Shown piece by piece: positions 26,472-35,645 of a DNA stretch of 64,000 bases; positions within the stretch are counted from its first letter, which is position 1, and each line of letters begins with the position of its first letter. The DNA is from Bacteroidetes bacterium CG2_30_33_31 (GTDB lineage Bacteria; Bacteroidota; Bacteroidia; Bacteroidales; UBA1556): NCBI GenBank assembly GCA_001872625.1, contig MNXP01000050.1, positions 1-64,000 on the forward strand, written 5' to 3'. The notes beneath the pieces were generated by a model. It was not told the DNA's origin. It did not search any database and saw only the letters and a list, made by a program, of their open reading frames with translations. Made by a program: the position numbers and the translations under genes.

Positions 26472-27005
26472 CTATTCTTCTATGGAATTTTGATTTTCTT
26501 TCTTAATAAATATCGCTCCTATCAAAGAAAGTATTAAGGAGAAAATAACATTTCCGATAAGGGACCACATTGCCATCCAGCCAACAGTCATAAATTTTGC
26601 TTGCATTTCTATTGCTTGATCAATTTGTTCGTCCGTTAATTTACCTTGGCTTTCAAATTTTTCTCTTCCAGCTTCAACCATTTTATCCAGCATACTCGGG
26701 TCAATATATTTTATATTGATATAATAAAAAATGCTTAGTGCTAATGAAAGAATTATTGATAAATAAAATAGGTAAGTAAATGATTGTCCATAAGTTAGTG
26801 AACCATTTGCATAAGAATCTCGATATTGAATTCCAAAATAAATCAACAAACCTAATTCAAATAAAATCACTACATAACCTATGTACTTTTGTGTCTCAAG
26901 GCTGTTTACTAAAAATTGTATTATAAGAGATAACGCTATAATTATCAATGATATAATAAGAGCAGGTTTAACTGCATCAGAAAATTTTACTTTAAAATCA
27001 TCCAT
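26472..27005 (-). CDS. DUF4199 membrane protein
   Basis: A 177-residue protein with four hydrophobic segments (about residues 13-32, 41-57, 76-95 and 140-168) and a charged loop rich in Glu and Lys between the third and fourth. This layout and the SLTYGQSFTYLFYLSIILSL region match DUF4199, a Bacteroidota family of unknown function that is often next to GT2 glycosyltransferases, as here. It is the first gene of the operon and has a promoter box 28 bases upstream. Confidence 0.88.
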   Translation of the reverse strand: MDDFKVKFSDAVKPALIISLIIIALSLIIQFLVNSLETQKYIGYVVILFELGLLIYFGIQYRDSYANGSLTYGQSFTYLFYLSIILSLALSIFYYINIKYIDPSMLDKMVEAGREKFESQGKLTDEQIDQAIEMQAKFMTVGWMAMWSLIGNVIFSLILSLIGAIFIKKENQNSIEE

Positions 27006-27032
27006 GGCATTAAATTTAAGTTAAAAATCACG

Positions 27033-27040
27033 CAAATATA
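27033..27040 (-). promoter_or_regulatory. -7 promoter element for the polysaccharide operon
   Basis: The minus strand reads TATATTTG, 28 bases before ATG 27005. Confidence 0.6.
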
Positions 27041-27114
27041 ATAATCTTTGCTTTTAATAAATCTAAACTTTTTCAATAATGAAATTTGGGGATTTTTAGT
27101 CTTTTTCTAAATAA

Positions 27115-27148
27115 TTAAAAATCACCTTACAAATTGTTGTAGGTGATT
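27115..27148 (-). terminator. Rho-independent terminator of the response-regulator gene
   Basis: Arms at 27137-27148 and 27120-27132 pair over 12 positions with one bulge. On the minus strand the stem is followed by five T. Confidence 0.7.
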
Positions 27149-27183
27149 ATTCAGGCAGAAAAATTAGGTATAAAGGAATATTA

Positions 27184-27603
27184 TTATTCCTCAATATATT
27201 TTGCGATTGTGGAAATTAAAACATTTAATCTAATCGGTTTTGTTATCAAATCATCGCAACCAGCTTGTAAAACCTTGCCTTTTTCATTTGACATAACATA
27301 GGCAGTTTGAGCGATAATTGGTAATTTAGGTCTAAATTCTTTTATCTGCCTTGTGGCTTCATAACCATCAAGTTTTGGTAATCGGATATCCATAAGTACC
27401 AAATCAATTGACTCGTACTCTCTACACATTTCCACTGCCTCCATGCCATCTTTAGCCCACAAAAGTTGAGCACTAGTGCGTTTTAAAGCAGCAGCTATAA
27501 ACATGTGATTAGCTTCAATATCCTCAACGATTAGTATTAGCTTATCACTCCAATCGTATTTATTTCGCCAGTCATTTGCATCGTTATTATTATCTACTAA
27601 CAT
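27184..27603 (-). CDS. Stand-alone response-regulator receiver protein (CheY-like)
   Basis: A 139-residue single receiver domain. It carries the acidic pair in LILIVEDIEANH, the phosphoacceptor Asp in DLVLMDIRLPKLDGYEATRQ (about residue 73), the Thr/Ala switch IAQTAY, and the Lys in DLITKPI. No output domain is attached. Such proteins act as phosphate relays or protein-binding switches for hybrid histidine kinases; no kinase is in the window. The closest match is to receiver domains of hybrid kinases. It is transcribed alone, bounded by its own terminator. Confidence 0.92.
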   Translation of the reverse strand: MLVDNNNDANDWRNKYDWSDKLILIVEDIEANHMFIAAALKRTSAQLLWAKDGMEAVEMCREYESIDLVLMDIRLPKLDGYEATRQIKEFRPKLPIIAQTAYVMSNEKGKVLQAGCDDLITKPIRLNVLISTIAKYIEE

Positions 27604-27677
27604 ATCAATTCATTTTGGTTTCATCATTCAAAGGATGTAAAAATACAACGAAAGAAATGCTAAAGTAAAGCATAAAA

Positions 27678-27715
27678 TAAAAAAAAATAGACTACAAATA
27701 ATTTTGTAGCCTATT
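27678..27715 (-). terminator. Rho-independent terminator of the Omp28-like gene
   Basis: AATAG-CTACAAA arms at 27686-27698 and 27703-27715 pair with one mismatch. On the minus strand a run of about nine T follows. Confidence 0.75.
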
Positions 27716-27739
27716 TTCTTAAATTTATTTTTTTAATAT

Positions 27740-28522
27740 CTACATTTTCTTTCTTAAAGAATTCATATACTTGTATTTAGGAACGGCTCCCGATGATTCG
27801 TGTTTCCAAATAATACATTCTGCATAAGGATTTTTCCATGTAGGATCAAGAGCAATTGTAAAGGATTTGTCGATAGTAAAATCTGCAGCTGGGTTTTGAG
27901 TAATTAAAACACCGTAGGCATTTCCTGCAACATTAGAAGCTCTTAAAACAAAATCATGTTTAAAGTCATCATTGGGATATGAATTAGTTACCCCATTTTG
28001 CGCATAGTTTCCAGCTGTAGAATTTCCATTAATACCATCTTCAACAATTAAAACACTTAGGTAATAATCGCCAGTAGCGGCAGAAAAGAATTTGGTTTTT
28101 GTGTCAATTGTCATGGTTGAACCAGAAACTGAGTATTTGTAGTCGACTCCACAAGGTGCTGCCTGGCTTAATAAAGCTGTCATTGCTCCTGCAGAAGTTG
28201 TCATTACATCACCAACCCAGAAAGATGGAATACCGCCACCAGTGGTTCTATCAGCTGTAAAGGAGGCATACAAATTATTTGTCATTGGATCGCTGGCTGC
28301 ATGTGAAGCAACAATAGCCCCATTAGGTGCTGCATTTGCATAATCGTGAGTTAATAATTCACCCCAATCACCACAATAGAAACACCAAGTTGCAGTGTAA
28401 TTAACTGCAAAACCATTTTGTGTTGATGTAGGGTTCAGACCATTATCTGTTGCAACGGGGTCTTTTTTGCAAGCTGAAAACATCAAACTTGAAACGATAA
28501 ATAAAAATAATAATTTTTTCAT
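27740..28522 (-). CDS. Omp28-related lipoprotein with thioredoxin-like CxxC domain
   Basis: A 260-residue lipoprotein with lipobox ending FSAC (Cys18). The mature part begins with a thioredoxin-like fold: FAVNYTATWCFYCGDWGELL has the CFYC pair (about residues 47-50). The second half is beta-rich and ends without a T9SS signal. This matches the Omp28-related family of Bacteroidota, best known from Porphyromonas; the function is not established, and a disulfide or adhesin role is inferred. The gene has its own promoter box and terminator and lies between two receiver-protein genes. Confidence 0.85.
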   Translation of the reverse strand: MKKLLFLFIVSSLMFSACKKDPVATDNGLNPTSTQNGFAVNYTATWCFYCGDWGELLTHDYANAAPNGAIVASHAASDPMTNNLYASFTADRTTGGGIPSFWVGDVMTTSAGAMTALLSQAAPCGVDYKYSVSGSTMTIDTKTKFFSAATGDYYLSVLIVEDGINGNSTAGNYAQNGVTNSYPNDDFKHDFVLRASNVAGNAYGVLITQNPAADFTIDKSFTIALDPTWKNPYAECIIWKHESSGAVPKYKYMNSLRKKM

Positions 28523-28562
28523 AGCATTAAATCTTGTGTATGTGTTTAATAAATTTATTAAG

Positions 28563-28570
28563 CAAAATTA
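28563..28570 (-). promoter_or_regulatory. -7 promoter element for the Omp28-like gene
   Basis: The minus strand reads TAATTTTG, 41 bases before ATG 28522. Confidence 0.45.
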
Positions 28571-28611
28571 ATTAAATATAATTATCGAATTCAATTATTA
28601 ACAAATTAGCC

Positions 28612-28639
28612 AAAAAAAAACTGGCAACAGCGAGCCAGT
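28612..28639 (-). terminator. Rho-independent terminator after the C25 peptidase-receiver operon
   Basis: ACTGGC (28620-28625) and GCCAGT (28634-28639) form a GC-rich stem with an eight-base loop. On the minus strand nine T follow (28612-28620). Confidence 0.8.
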
Positions 28640-28755
28640 CTTTTGAACAACAATATTAACCAAAGAACTGCTAATGAGGTGGGGCTGTTTTAATAAATAA
28701 TCGCCAGGTAAAATTATGGTAAGATATTTTTATGTGCATCATAATCTATTATATT

Positions 28756-29127
28756 TCATTGAAATAATCTTGATAATTCATCTCTTTTATATGGTTTAGA
28801 ACAGTAATCATCTAATCCAGAATAGTGATATTTTTTTAATTCTTCACCATCATGAGCAGTCATTGCAACAATTCTTATATGCTCATCCAAATGGTTTTCA
28901 CATTCAATTTCGCGAATCCTTTTTGTGGCATCAATGCCATTCATAATTGGCATTTCTATATCCATCAAAATAATATCATATTTATTCAGTAGAAATTTTT
29001 CTACAGCTTGTTGCCCATTATAAACTACGTCAAGTTTATGTCCCATTTTTGATATGTTTATTTGGGCTAATTTTGAACTTATTGGATTGTCTTCGGCCAA
29101 TAAAACTGATAATTTTCTGTTATTCAT
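28756..29127 (-). CDS. Stand-alone response-regulator receiver protein (CheY-like)
   Basis: A 123-residue single receiver domain with LSVLLAEDNPISSKLAQINI, the phosphoacceptor Asp in YDIILMDIEMPIMNGIDATK (about residue 56), the switch AMTAH and the Lys in DDYCSKPYKRDEL. The AEDNPISSKLA start is typical of receiver domains from hybrid histidine kinases. It begins 16 bases after the C25 peptidase stop, so it is probably the second gene of that operon. No output domain or cognate kinase is seen. Confidence 0.9.
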   Translation of the reverse strand: MNNRKLSVLLAEDNPISSKLAQINISKMGHKLDVVYNGQQAVEKFLLNKYDIILMDIEMPIMNGIDATKRIREIECENHLDEHIRIVAMTAHDGEELKKYHYSGLDDYCSKPYKRDELSRLFQ

Positions 29128-29143
29128 AGCTATTTCCCTTTCT

Positions 29144-32100
29144 TTAATTATTTATAATAAATTTTGTAACTTCTCTTTTATTTTCTGACTGCAGAGCAAT
29201 CAGATATATTCCTTTTGATATATTTGTAATTGGTATTTTGATTTTACTATTTTCATTACTTGGATTGATTTCACTTTTGTAAATTACTTTGCCAGTAACA
29301 TCAATTAATGATATCAATGTTCTTTCAATAATTTGAGAAATACTTAGCTCAATTTCTTGGGAATTCTGTATTATCTTGGAAAGAATTTTATTATTCGATG
29401 ATTCATCAAAATGAGCATCAGCAATTTTGGAATATTTTATTTTTCCATCAAAATCAAGCTGCGCAAGTCGATAATATGAAATTCCATTTACTGGGTTTTT
29501 ATCAATAAAGTTATATTCTATAGGAACATTTGAGTTACCATTGCCATTCACTTGCCCAATCTCATCAAAATGATATCGGTTTGTTGATCTCTGAATCAAG
29601 AACTTATCATTATTAATTTCAGAAACCGTTACCCATTGAACATCTATTTTGCCATCAATTACTACCGCTTTAAATGTTGAGATTTCAACAGGCAAAACTC
29701 CGCCACCATCAGGCGTATTTGGATTGTTACTTTCGGTTATGGTTTGGTAAAGTGTGTAAATACCATCGTTATTGTATTCATAAACCCTAAACCAGTAAAC
29801 CTGTCCAGAAGTTAAATTAGAAACAGTTACGGAAGTTCCAGCAGCAGCGAATACTACTTGCTCGCCAGCACCTGAATAAACTGTATTTGCAGAATATTCA
29901 ACACCATTGGTGGGTGCTGTAAAATTTCCATCTTCGCTTATTTTCACAAGGTCAAAATCGCCATCTCCTTTGTCCCATTCAACATAAATGCTTGCTGACT
30001 TACCACCATCGGCTAAAAACCTAACGTTTTTGGCTTGTGAACTTGGTGCAACAGATTTAATAATGTTGTTAAGGTGAATACTTTTGATAAAAGGTCTAAA
30101 ATTGTGAGCGGAAATTGTTAAAATAGCTTGTGCATCTCCAGAGATTGAATAATTTAAAGTGCCACTTCCATTAACTAAAGTCGCCGAACTCACTAATGAA
30201 TCATTAATCATTAAGGTTGCAATTCCATCTGGGCAATTAGAGCTGTTTATTACTATAGATGAGTCAAAACGAATAATTGTATCAATATTTGCAACTGAGA
30301 TTGTTGTTGGATTTGCAGTCCAAATTTTCATTGCTGGATCACCAAAATACATATAAATTTCGTATTGCATTTTGTATTTTGTAGTAGATGCCCAAGTTTG
30401 AGTCATTCTAAGTAATCCTTGAACCATAACATCACCCATACTAAATATATCTGAGTGAACATTCACTGTTGGATTGCTTATTCCTCCAGAACCAAAAGCT
30501 GGTACAAGGCCAGGATTTGACCAAATTGCATCTATTAAGCCATCAGCAATTGCATCGTTGTAGCCAGAATAAGTCGTATATGTTGGGGCAATAACTCCTA
30601 CAGCACCGCCGTCAGCTTTTCTTAGAAAATTTTCTGCAAAGCATTCTGGCATTCTAAATTCGCCAGTATTACAGTTAATGCTTAAAAGGACAGGTAATTT
30701 ATTTCCATTTGTAAGCTGATTTATATGATTTCCATCAGAAACTTGTGTATTAGCCTCTTGATTTAAATAATAAGGATGTTCCCAACCATAACCATCGTAA
30801 TATCCATGATCTCTATGAATGAATAAGAATTTCCCAGCGTTAATATTTGAATTAATATCTGCTGCACTGCCGTTCCATTGAAATCCATTAGATTTTAATA
30901 TATCAGAAGAAACAGCTTCTCCCATACTATAATATCCATTATTATAATGTGTTGGATTCCTATTAGAAAAAGCATAATAAATTCTATTTACGCTATAATT
31001 CTTTGTTACTAAGTACGAACGAATTTCTTCAGCAGTATGCAGATACCTTCTGTCGGCATAGCCATCAAAAGATGAACCAAGTGTTGCCCCATCTTGAAAA
31101 TATGACGCAGTTGCAATATTGCTAAAAAAGCTTTGGTCGTTTACTGGATTACGCTCGTAATTTACAATTTTTTGAATTACTGTTAAAGCTTGAGATGCAG
31201 AATTCACAGATATTCTTCCAAAAGCCATATCAGGAAAATAATCAGCTGCACCATCCATACATGCATAATATAAATCAGAAAGGTAATATGTAGTTCCATA
31301 AGGGATTGAATCAGCAGGAACATCAGCATGATCACCAATAATAGTCAAATAATCAGGGTGAGGATTCCAACTTTGATACAATGAATAAACAGTATCTTTC
31401 ACTTGAGAAAATGTCCACGAAGCTTTGCTAACTATAAGGACACTAAATCCTAATTGTCTTTTCCACTTAGCAAGCGTATCAGCCGCTGCCATATAATTGT
31501 TGGTAGTAATGATGATAATGTTACAAACACTATTTGAGCTTTTTGCAGATAAATTTCTTTTAAGAGGAAGTAAGTTAGAATTGAGTATACCATGATTTAA
31601 ATTTTTTAGGTAATTATCTGAGTTATTGTTTTTTAAATTTTGAAATTCTTGGTTCTGTCCATTAAAAATAATCTTATATTTGATATATTGATAAACTCTA
31701 ATTTTGTGAGTTACTGGATTAAATTGTATTGGTCTTACTTGGAATATTCCCATATTCACACCCCTTATTTTTTGAATAACTTCTACTTTTACAATTTCAC
31801 TTGGAAAGAATGAATTAGATGAATAAGTATTTTCATCAATAATAAATGTAGGTTCAGATGTACCAGCCTCGTCTGAAGCAGCTTCTAAAGCAGGGAAAAT
31901 ATTGAATCCAGAAATTTCTTTATAAGGAGCTTCAATTATTTGAATAGAGTAAGACTCACTTGGCAAGGCAATCATATCATTATGTGCTGGCAATGCTGGT
32001 TTTCCAACTTCGCCCATCTTGGAGAAATTCTTTATCTGTATATATTGATATGATTGATTTGCTTCTTGTCTATTAGCAATCTGATATCCATTAAATTTAT

Positions 32101-32296
32101 AATTTATTGTGATACTATTTTCATCACTATTAATTATTGTGCGTTGAGGCTCAGTTTGCTCTATCGGAATGTTATTAGTAACTAAACTAATGGGTAGTGA
32201 ATTCTGACTTAGATTAGGGAAAGTAGATTGTGCAACCATTGAAAAGGGAATACTTAGCCCGAGTACTACTTTAAATATTTTGAAAAGATTTTTCAT
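29144..32296 (-). CDS. C25 family cysteine peptidase (gingipain-like) with type A T9SS sorting domain
   Basis: A 1050-residue secreted peptidase. The signal peptide ends near SMVAQ. A propeptide-like region follows (about residues 20-250). The C25 catalytic domain runs from about 255 to 660: it contains YLTIIGDHADVPADSIPYGT, DLYYACMDGAADYFPDMAFG, the catalytic His in FIHRDHGYYDG (codon near 30805) and the catalytic Cys in LLSINCNTGEF (codon near 30672). An Ig-like domain and a fibronectin-type stretch follow, and the chain ends with a type A sorting domain (KGIYLIALQSENKREVTKFI). I place the start at ATG 32296; an upstream in-frame ATG overlaps the promoter box. It likely digests external protein. 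Confidence 0.93.
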   Translation of the reverse strand: MKNLFKIFKVVLGLSIPFSMVAQSTFPNLSQNSLPISLVTNNIPIEQTEPQRTIINSDENSITINYKFNGYQIANRQEANQSYQYIQIKNFSKMGEVGKPALPAHNDMIALPSESYSIQIIEAPYKEISGFNIFPALEAASDEAGTSEPTFIIDENTYSSNSFFPSEIVKVEVIQKIRGVNMGIFQVRPIQFNPVTHKIRVYQYIKYKIIFNGQNQEFQNLKNNNSDNYLKNLNHGILNSNLLPLKRNLSAKSSNSVCNIIIITTNNYMAAADTLAKWKRQLGFSVLIVSKASWTFSQVKDTVYSLYQSWNPHPDYLTIIGDHADVPADSIPYGTTYYLSDLYYACMDGAADYFPDMAFGRISVNSASQALTVIQKIVNYERNPVNDQSFFSNIATASYFQDGATLGSSFDGYADRRYLHTAEEIRSYLVTKNYSVNRIYYAFSNRNPTHYNNGYYSMGEAVSSDILKSNGFQWNGSAADINSNINAGKFLFIHRDHGYYDGYGWEHPYYLNQEANTQVSDGNHINQLTNGNKLPVLLSINCNTGEFRMPECFAENFLRKADGGAVGVIAPTYTTYSGYNDAIADGLIDAIWSNPGLVPAFGSGGISNPTVNVHSDIFSMGDVMVQGLLRMTQTWASTTKYKMQYEIYMYFGDPAMKIWTANPTTISVANIDTIIRFDSSIVINSSNCPDGIATLMINDSLVSSATLVNGSGTLNYSISGDAQAILTISAHNFRPFIKSIHLNNIIKSVAPSSQAKNVRFLADGGKSASIYVEWDKGDGDFDLVKISEDGNFTAPTNGVEYSANTVYSGAGEQVVFAAAGTSVTVSNLTSGQVYWFRVYEYNNDGIYTLYQTITESNNPNTPDGGGVLPVEISTFKAVVIDGKIDVQWVTVSEINNDKFLIQRSTNRYHFDEIGQVNGNGNSNVPIEYNFIDKNPVNGISYYRLAQLDFDGKIKYSKIADAHFDESSNNKILSKIIQNSQEIELSISQIIERTLISLIDVTGKVIYKSEINPSNENSKIKIPITNISKGIYLIALQSENKREVTKFIINN

Positions 32297-32323
32297 GGCA
32301 TCTGATTTACTGTTGTTGTGCAG

Positions 32324-32331
32324 CAAAACTA
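32324..32331 (-). promoter_or_regulatory. -7 promoter element for the C25 peptidase gene
   Basis: The minus strand reads TAGTTTTG, 28 bases before ATG 32296; the ATG at 32326 falls inside this box and is therefore unlikely as a start. Confidence 0.55.
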
Positions 32332-32436
32332 TATAGAGAATTATTCCTATTTCAAGTATTTATTCCTTTTTATGGATTTATTTTTCTCATTTTTATTATG
32401 TATATATTTTATTATACTTATTTTCAGTTGTTTATA

Positions 32437-32611
32437 TATATTTGTACAATTTTTGTGTAATAAATATAAATATTTAAAAAAATTAATTATTAAAATCAAA
32501 CTTCGTTAAAATATTTTTTTAAAATACTGTTTATTAGCTATTTATATTGTTTTATTTAAATTAATGCAAATTATATCTCAAATTGAGTAATTTAGCATTT
32601 GAGATATTTTC
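32437..32611 (+). ncRNA. Candidate small RNA or attenuated leader
   Basis: A plus-strand TATATTTG box (32437-32444) is followed about 130 bases later by a perfect 10-base inverted repeat, ATATCTCAAA at 32573-32582 and TTTGAGATAT at 32598-32607, ending in a short T tract. No protein is encoded between them. The layout is that of a small transcript of about 160 bases with a terminator, but the sequence is very AT-rich, so chance is a real possibility. Confidence 0.3.
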
Positions 32612-32981
32612 CAATTTTTGGAATTATTTAATTGTTTTTTATTATATTTATGAAGCCTGCCATACCATATTGTATGTAAAGAATAATATTCCATATTTTA
32701 GAATCTTCAAAATTTCCTTTAAAAATTCTGATGTTATCAATTCGCAACTTTCTTTCTAATTCAAAGTATTAGAGAAAAACTTATAATTAATTTTAGAAAT
32801 TATAGAATCAATTGATTTGTTTAAGCAAAAGAAATATAATTAATATATTTTACTTTCTTATTTTGAATTATTATTGTTTATTACTTAATATTATATACTT
32901 TTATTTGTATAATACTTCACTTATTTAGATATTAACATATATTTGCCTTATTTAAATTAAGTAACAAATAATATTGAAAAT
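32612..32981. other. AT-rich non-coding region upstream of the Cys/Met PLP enzyme
   Basis: No gene, tRNA or recognisable riboswitch is seen in these 370 bases. I looked for a SAM-type riboswitch, since the downstream gene is in sulfur amino-acid metabolism, and found none. The only clear signal is the TATATTTG box at its right end. Confidence 0.5.
32938..32945 (+). promoter_or_regulatory. -7 promoter element (TATATTTG) for the Cys/Met PLP enzyme gene
   Basis: A perfect TAnnTTTG match 37 bases before the ATG at 32982. Confidence 0.6.
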
Positions 32982-34172
32982 ATGAAATTTAATCCTGCAA
33001 AAGCACTAGAGAACTCATCTGAAATTGGCTCTCATAGGGGAGTAAATCACATGATAAATGACTCGGCAACTTATACATTTGAAAGCGGTGAATCCATGAA
33101 AGATTGTTTTGATGGCAAGTTGGAAGGTGCATACTTATACAGCCGCCATTGGAATCCAACAAACTTTGCATTAGCAAAATCGCTTGCAGCTATGGAGGGT
33201 ACTGAGGCCGCTTGGGATCTTGGCTCTGGAATGGCTGCTATAACAAATACAATTTTACAGCTTTGCAAATCTGGAGATCACATTGTGAGCTCAGTTTCTT
33301 CTTATGGTGGAACTTACGCTTTTTTAAAAAACTACCTACCAAAATTTAATATTACTACTGATTTTGTGAATATTGTAAACTTAGAATCTGTTGAAAAAGC
33401 AATAAAACCAAATACCAAAATAATATATACTGAAAGTCTTACTAATCCGCTTTTGCAAGTTTCAGATATCCCTCGTTTGAAAGAAATTGCAAAAAAACAT
33501 AAATTAACACTTGTTGTGGATAACACTTTTTCTCCATTGATTTTATCTCCTAAAGTTTTAGGAGCCGATGTGGTAGTGTATTCATTAACTAAATTTGTGA
33601 ATGGTAAAAATGACACAACTGCTGGTGCAATCTGTGGTGATAGCGAATTTATAAATAATTTAATTGATTTAAATGAAGGGACTTCCATGTTGCTTGGAGG
33701 CGTTCTCGATTCAATTAGAGCAGCGAATATTCATAAAAATCTTTTCTCTTTACCTATTAGAATGACTCAACATAGCCATAACGCATTGTTTCTTGCTGAA
33801 AAATTTGAGAAATTAGGTTTAAGAGTCATTTATCCGGGTTTAAAATCTCATTCGCAACATCAACTGATGAAATCAATGATGAATAAAGAATATGGTTTCG
33901 GAGGAATGTTAGCCATTGATTTAGATACATCTGCAAGAGCAAGCAGATTCATGAAGCTAATGCAGAAAAATGGTGTAGGATATTTAGCTGTTAGTTTAGG
34001 GTATTTCAAGACACTTTTTAGCAATTCTGGGTCAAGTACTTCATCGGAGGTTCCAGAAGAAATACAACGCGAGATGGGCCTTTCTCCAGGATTAGTGCGC
34101 TATTCAGTGGGTTTAGATCACGATATTAATTCCACTTTCAAAACAATAAAAAAATGCTATTCAATGCTTTAA
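32982..34172 (+). CDS. Cys/Met metabolism PLP-dependent enzyme (methionine gamma-lyase / cystathionine lyase type)
   Basis: A 396-residue cytoplasmic enzyme of the trans-sulfuration family. Visible are the phosphate-binding YLYSRHWNPT (Tyr53, Arg55), Tyr108 in SSYGGTYAF, Asp180 in VVDNTFSPL that contacts the cofactor ring, and the PLP lysine Lys204 in YSLTKFVNGKND. The motif after the lysine reads GKND where many family members have GHSD. The reaction could be methionine gamma-lyase, cystathionine beta/gamma-lyase or O-acetylhomoserine sulfhydrylase; sequence reading alone does not separate these. It is transcribed alone. Confidence 0.88.
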   Translation: MKFNPAKALENSSEIGSHRGVNHMINDSATYTFESGESMKDCFDGKLEGAYLYSRHWNPTNFALAKSLAAMEGTEAAWDLGSGMAAITNTILQLCKSGDHIVSSVSSYGGTYAFLKNYLPKFNITTDFVNIVNLESVEKAIKPNTKIIYTESLTNPLLQVSDIPRLKEIAKKHKLTLVVDNTFSPLILSPKVLGADVVVYSLTKFVNGKNDTTAGAICGDSEFINNLIDLNEGTSMLLGGVLDSIRAANIHKNLFSLPIRMTQHSHNALFLAEKFEKLGLRVIYPGLKSHSQHQLMKSMMNKEYGFGGMLAIDLDTSARASRFMKLMQKNGVGYLAVSLGYFKTLFSNSGSSTSSEVPEEIQREMGLSPGLVRYSVGLDHDINSTFKTIKKCYSML

Positions 34173-34287
34173 AAAAATTATTTTTAGAAATAGGCTGAAA
34201 AATACAATTGTTTTTTTTGAATTTAATAATCATTTTATAAGCTTTTTTTATTTTCCTTTGTAAAGGAATTTATTAAAATACAAAAGT

Positions 34288-35640
34288 ATGAATACCAGGG
34301 AATTAACAGCAATATCTCCTATCGACGGAAGGTATAGAAGTAAAGTTGAAAACTTAACAGATTTTTTTAGCGAAGCTGGTTTAATAAAATATAGAGTGCT
34401 CGTCGAGATTGAATATTTTATTTCACTTTGTCAAATACCTTTGCCTCAATTAATAAATTTTAAGGAAGAAGCTTTTGATGATTTAAGAGATATTTATTTA
34501 AATTTTTCGCTTGAAGATGCTTCTAAGATTAAGGAAATTGAAGAAGTTACTAATCATGACGTAAAAGCCGTAGAATATTTTATTAAAGAACAATTCGAGA
34601 AATTAAATTTGTCTGATTTTAAAGAGTTTATTCATTTCGGACTTACTTCTCAGGACATAAATAATACTGCTATTCCTCTTATAATGAAAGATGCATTTCA
34701 AAAAATTTATGAGCCTTTGCTTTTAGAATTAATGGAAAAAATTCAAGCATTAGCACTTGAATGGAAAAACATTCCAATGCTGGCAAGAACTCATGGCCAA
34801 CCCGCATCTCCCACAAAATTAGGAAAAGAGATTTATGTTTTTTACAATAGATTAAACGAACAATATAATCTTCTTAAATCTATACCTTTTGCTGCTAAAT
34901 TTGGTGGTGCTACAGGAAATTTTAATGCTCATAATGTAGCATTTCCTGAAATTGATTGGGTAGAATTTGCAAATATTTTTGTAAATGATATTTTAGAATT
35001 AAAACGCTCAGCTATTACTACACAAATTGAACATTATGATCATCTTGCTGCATTTCTCGATGGTATTTGCCGAATAAATAATATTCTTGTTGATTTGTGC
35101 AGAGACTTTTGGACATATATTTCAATTGGATATTTTAGTCAAAAAATAAAAGAGGGTGAGATTGGTTCTTCTGCAATGCCACATAAAATAAACCCAATTG
35201 ACTTTGAGAATGCAGAAGGAAATCTTGGAATGGCTAATGCTGTGGGGAAATTTATATCCAGCAAATTACCAATATCAAGGTTACAAAGAGATTTAACCGA
35301 CTCAACAGTTCTGCGGAATATAGGGCTTCCATTTGCTCACAGTATCGTTGCATACAAATCCCTAATGAAAGGTATTGATAAACTTATTATTAATGAAAAA
35401 ATAATTTTATCAGATTTAGATAAAAATTGGGCAGTTATTGCCGAGGCTATACAAACAATACTTCGCCGTGAAGGATATCCCAATCCTTATGAGGCTTTGA
35501 AAGAGCTAACACGAACTAACCAAACTATTTCTCAGGAATCTATTGCACAATTTATTGATAATCTAGAAATTAGTGATTCTATCAAATTAGAATTAAAAGA
35601 AATTAGTCCTTTCAATTATACAGGAATTGACTTTATTTGA
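34288..35640 (+). CDS. purB: Adenylosuccinate lyase
   Basis: Catalyses two steps of purine synthesis: SAICAR to AICAR, and adenylosuccinate to AMP, each releasing fumarate. The 450-residue chain begins with the usual LTAISPIDGRYRSKVENLTD, has LARTHGQPASPTKLGKE (about residues 165-181) with the catalytic His, and the fumarase-superfamily signature GSSAMPHKINPIDFENAEGN (about 292-311). Length and start fit the E. coli-like subgroup. It ends four bases before the mnmE start codon; purC lies at 41668. Confidence 0.95.
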   Translation: MNTRELTAISPIDGRYRSKVENLTDFFSEAGLIKYRVLVEIEYFISLCQIPLPQLINFKEEAFDDLRDIYLNFSLEDASKIKEIEEVTNHDVKAVEYFIKEQFEKLNLSDFKEFIHFGLTSQDINNTAIPLIMKDAFQKIYEPLLLELMEKIQALALEWKNIPMLARTHGQPASPTKLGKEIYVFYNRLNEQYNLLKSIPFAAKFGGATGNFNAHNVAFPEIDWVEFANIFVNDILELKRSAITTQIEHYDHLAAFLDGICRINNILVDLCRDFWTYISIGYFSQKIKEGEIGSSAMPHKINPIDFENAEGNLGMANAVGKFISSKLPISRLQRDLTDSTVLRNIGLPFAHSIVAYKSLMKGIDKLIINEKIILSDLDKNWAVIAEAIQTILRREGYPNPYEALKELTRTNQTISQESIAQFIDNLEISDSIKLELKEISPFNYTGIDFI

Positions 35641-35645
35641 TATTA

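Noticed and set aside
32318-32509. A 63-codon plus-strand frame rich in Phe, Leu and Ile
   Set aside because: It overlaps the minus-strand C25 promoter, has no ribosome binding site, and its hydrophobic content is what random AT-rich sequence gives.
32612-32981. SAM riboswitch before the Cys/Met PLP enzyme
   Set aside because: No conserved riboswitch core or stable pseudoknot-forming pairs could be found by eye in this very AT-rich leader.
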